DNA from: Haemophilus seminalis
GTDB lineage: Bacteria; Pseudomonadota; Gammaproteobacteria; Enterobacterales; Pasteurellaceae
Length of the DNA stretch: 64,000 nucleotides
Direction of reading: 5' to 3'
Assembly: GCF_006384255.1 (NCBI RefSeq)
Contig: NZ_VCED01000003.1
Span: 310,001-374,000, forward strand
The notes under the pieces are model-generated. The model was not told the origin of the DNA. It did not search any database and saw nothing but the letters and a program-made list of their open reading frames with translations. Positions 62,997 through 64,000 of the stretch are shown piece by piece. Numbering within the stretch: the first letter of the stretch is position 1; each line of letters opens with the position of its first letter. The position numbers were made by a program, and so were the translations under genes.

Positions 62997-63437
62997 TTAT
63001 TTATTTGAGTTTTCATCACATTTATTGATGTCACTACACTTACCGTAAAGGTATAAACTGTGAGCTTTTAATTTAATACCATATTGTTCGCTAATTTCGC
63101 GTTGGCGTTGTTCAATGATATTATCTGTGAATTCAAAGACTTTTCCGCAATCTTCGCAGATAATGTGATCGTGGTGCTCTACCGGAGCTAATTCAAATAC
63201 TGATTTATTTCCTTCAAAATTATGACGGATTAAAATGTGTGCTTCGTCAAATTGATTAAGTACACGATAAACCGTTGCAAGCCCAATTTCACTACCTTGT
63301 TCAAGTAAAATCTTATATACATCTTCTGCAGAAAAATGCTCATTTTTGTGATTTTGCATTAAAGCAAGAATGGTTAAACGAGGTTCAGTAATTTTTAATC
63401 CAGCTTTTTTAAGTAATTTAATGTTTTCTTCAGACAT
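62997..63437 (-). CDS. fur: Ferric uptake regulator
   Basis: Iron-responsive repressor of iron and heme uptake genes. 146 residues: winged helix (LKITEPRLTILALMQNHKNEHFSAEDVYKILLE), metal site HHDHIICEDCGKVFEF (about 87-103, CxxC) and a second Cys pair CSDINKC at the C-terminus. Follows fldA by 29 bases, as in enterics. No Fur box of its own seen in the gap. Confidence 0.98.
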   Translation of the reverse strand: MSEENIKLLKKAGLKITEPRLTILALMQNHKNEHFSAEDVYKILLEQGSEIGLATVYRVLNQFDEAHILIRHNFEGNKSVFELAPVEHHDHIICEDCGKVFEFTDNIIEQRQREISEQYGIKLKAHSLYLYGKCSDINKCDENSNK

Positions 63438-63466
63438 AAAGTTCCCTTCCTTTTATGTGAAAAATT

Positions 63467-63991
63467 TTAAGCGAGCTCGGCTAAACACATTTCATCGTAA
63501 ATTTGTTTACACCATTTTTCTACACGTTCTGCTGTGAGTTCAGGTTGGCGGTCTTCATCAATACACAACCCAATGAAAGTTCCATCTTCTAATAATGCTT
63601 TTGACGCTTCAAAAGTATAGCCTTCAGTTGGCCAGTTACCCACAATAATTGCGCCGCGCGGTTCTACGATGTCGCGCACGGTGCCGATAGCATCACAGAA
63701 ATAATCAGCATAGTCTTCTTGATCGCCACAGCCGAAAATACCTACGAGTTTATCTGTAAAATCGATTTCTTCTAACGTTGGGAAAAAATCATCCCAGTCA
63801 GCTTGTGCTTCGCCGTAATACCAAGTCGGAATACCGAAAAGTAAGAAATCATATGCTTCAATATCTTCTTTGCTACTTTTTGCAATATCACGAATATCGA
63901 TTAAGTCATTACCTAATTGTTTTTGGATCATTTTTGCGATGTTTTCGGTATTGCCTGTGTCACTGCCATAAAATAGACCAACAACTGCCAT
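63467..63991 (-). CDS. fldA: Flavodoxin
   Basis: 174-residue FMN electron carrier. Phosphate loop GSDTGNTENIAK (about 9-20), isoalloxazine loops GIPTWYYGEAQADWDD (about 51-66) and FGCGDQEDYADYFCDA (about 85-100). Long-chain type. It donates electrons to radical SAM activases such as that of NrdD. Its promoter lies outside the window. Confidence 0.98.
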   Translation of the reverse strand: MAVVGLFYGSDTGNTENIAKMIQKQLGNDLIDIRDIAKSSKEDIEAYDFLLFGIPTWYYGEAQADWDDFFPTLEEIDFTDKLVGIFGCGDQEDYADYFCDAIGTVRDIVEPRGAIIVGNWPTEGYTFEASKALLEDGTFIGLCIDEDRQPELTAERVEKWCKQIYDEMCLAELA

Positions 63992-64000
63992 TTTTCTTTC

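Overview
The window is a Haemophilus chromosome segment. It is AT-rich and carries dozens of copies of the Hin-type DNA uptake sequence (core AAGTGCGGT or its complement ACCGCACTT). Many of these copies sit as inverted pairs that form terminators. Its protein families (Rec2, competence-type CRP sites, HI0073/HI0074-type HEPN-MNT pair) match the H. influenzae group. Three things argue against H. influenzae sensu stricto, which needs hemin and imports glutathione: a complete hemB, a complete bifunctional gshF, and a sucrose-type PTS permease. A hemin-independent H. haemolyticus-like strain or another close Haemophilus is my best guess. That is inference from gene content, not from a search.

Layout. 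1-4.7 kb: 5' part of pyrG, ssb and uvrA, the last two divergent around a competence CRP-S site. 4.7-11.4 kb: transport block with a lone ScrA-like PTS IIBC, an EamA exporter divergent from an Lrp/AsnC regulator, NhaA, BrnQ, then RdgC. 11.5-16.4 kb: proC-hcaT, xerD, perM, yagU. 16.48-16.88 kb: tRNA operon Gly-Cys-Leu-Lys with a near-consensus promoter. 17.1-24.4 kb: metB, trxA, a DUF455 protein, tesB, a small orphan gene, nrdD with three phased NrdR boxes, and the HEPN-MNT toxin-antitoxin pair. 24.4-38.0 kb: grpE and nadK (divergent), recN, then leftward-transcribed genes glnE-miaA-mutL-amiB-tsaE, folK-pcnB and dksA. 38.3-47.1 kb: rightward genes rec2, msbA, lpxK, a Trm112-like protein, kdsB, uvrC, terC. 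47.3-54.0 kb: gshF, gdhA, hemB, tatC-tatB-tatA. 54.0-59.9 kb: a BCCT transporter and a compact four-gene operon (acyl-CoA-dehydrogenase-like flavoprotein, cytosolic PhnD-like binding protein, MetE-core methyltransferase, OsmC-like protein). 60.0-64.0 kb: yjjV, ppiB, cysS, fur, fldA.

Functional themes are DNA repair and transformation (ssb, uvrA, uvrC, recN, mutL, rdgC, xerD, rec2), envelope biogenesis (msbA, lpxK, kdsB, amiB, tat), and sulfur, redox and cofactor metabolism (metB, trxA, gshF, hemB, fldA, the four-gene operon). No insertion sequence, prophage, rRNA or CRISPR array was seen, and no gene-free stretch exceeds 300 bases. The most novel-looking item is the four-gene operon at 56289-59916. 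Other notable items are the Asp-type HemB, the likely AUU start of pcnB, the three-box NrdR array and the orphan gene at 20883-21194.
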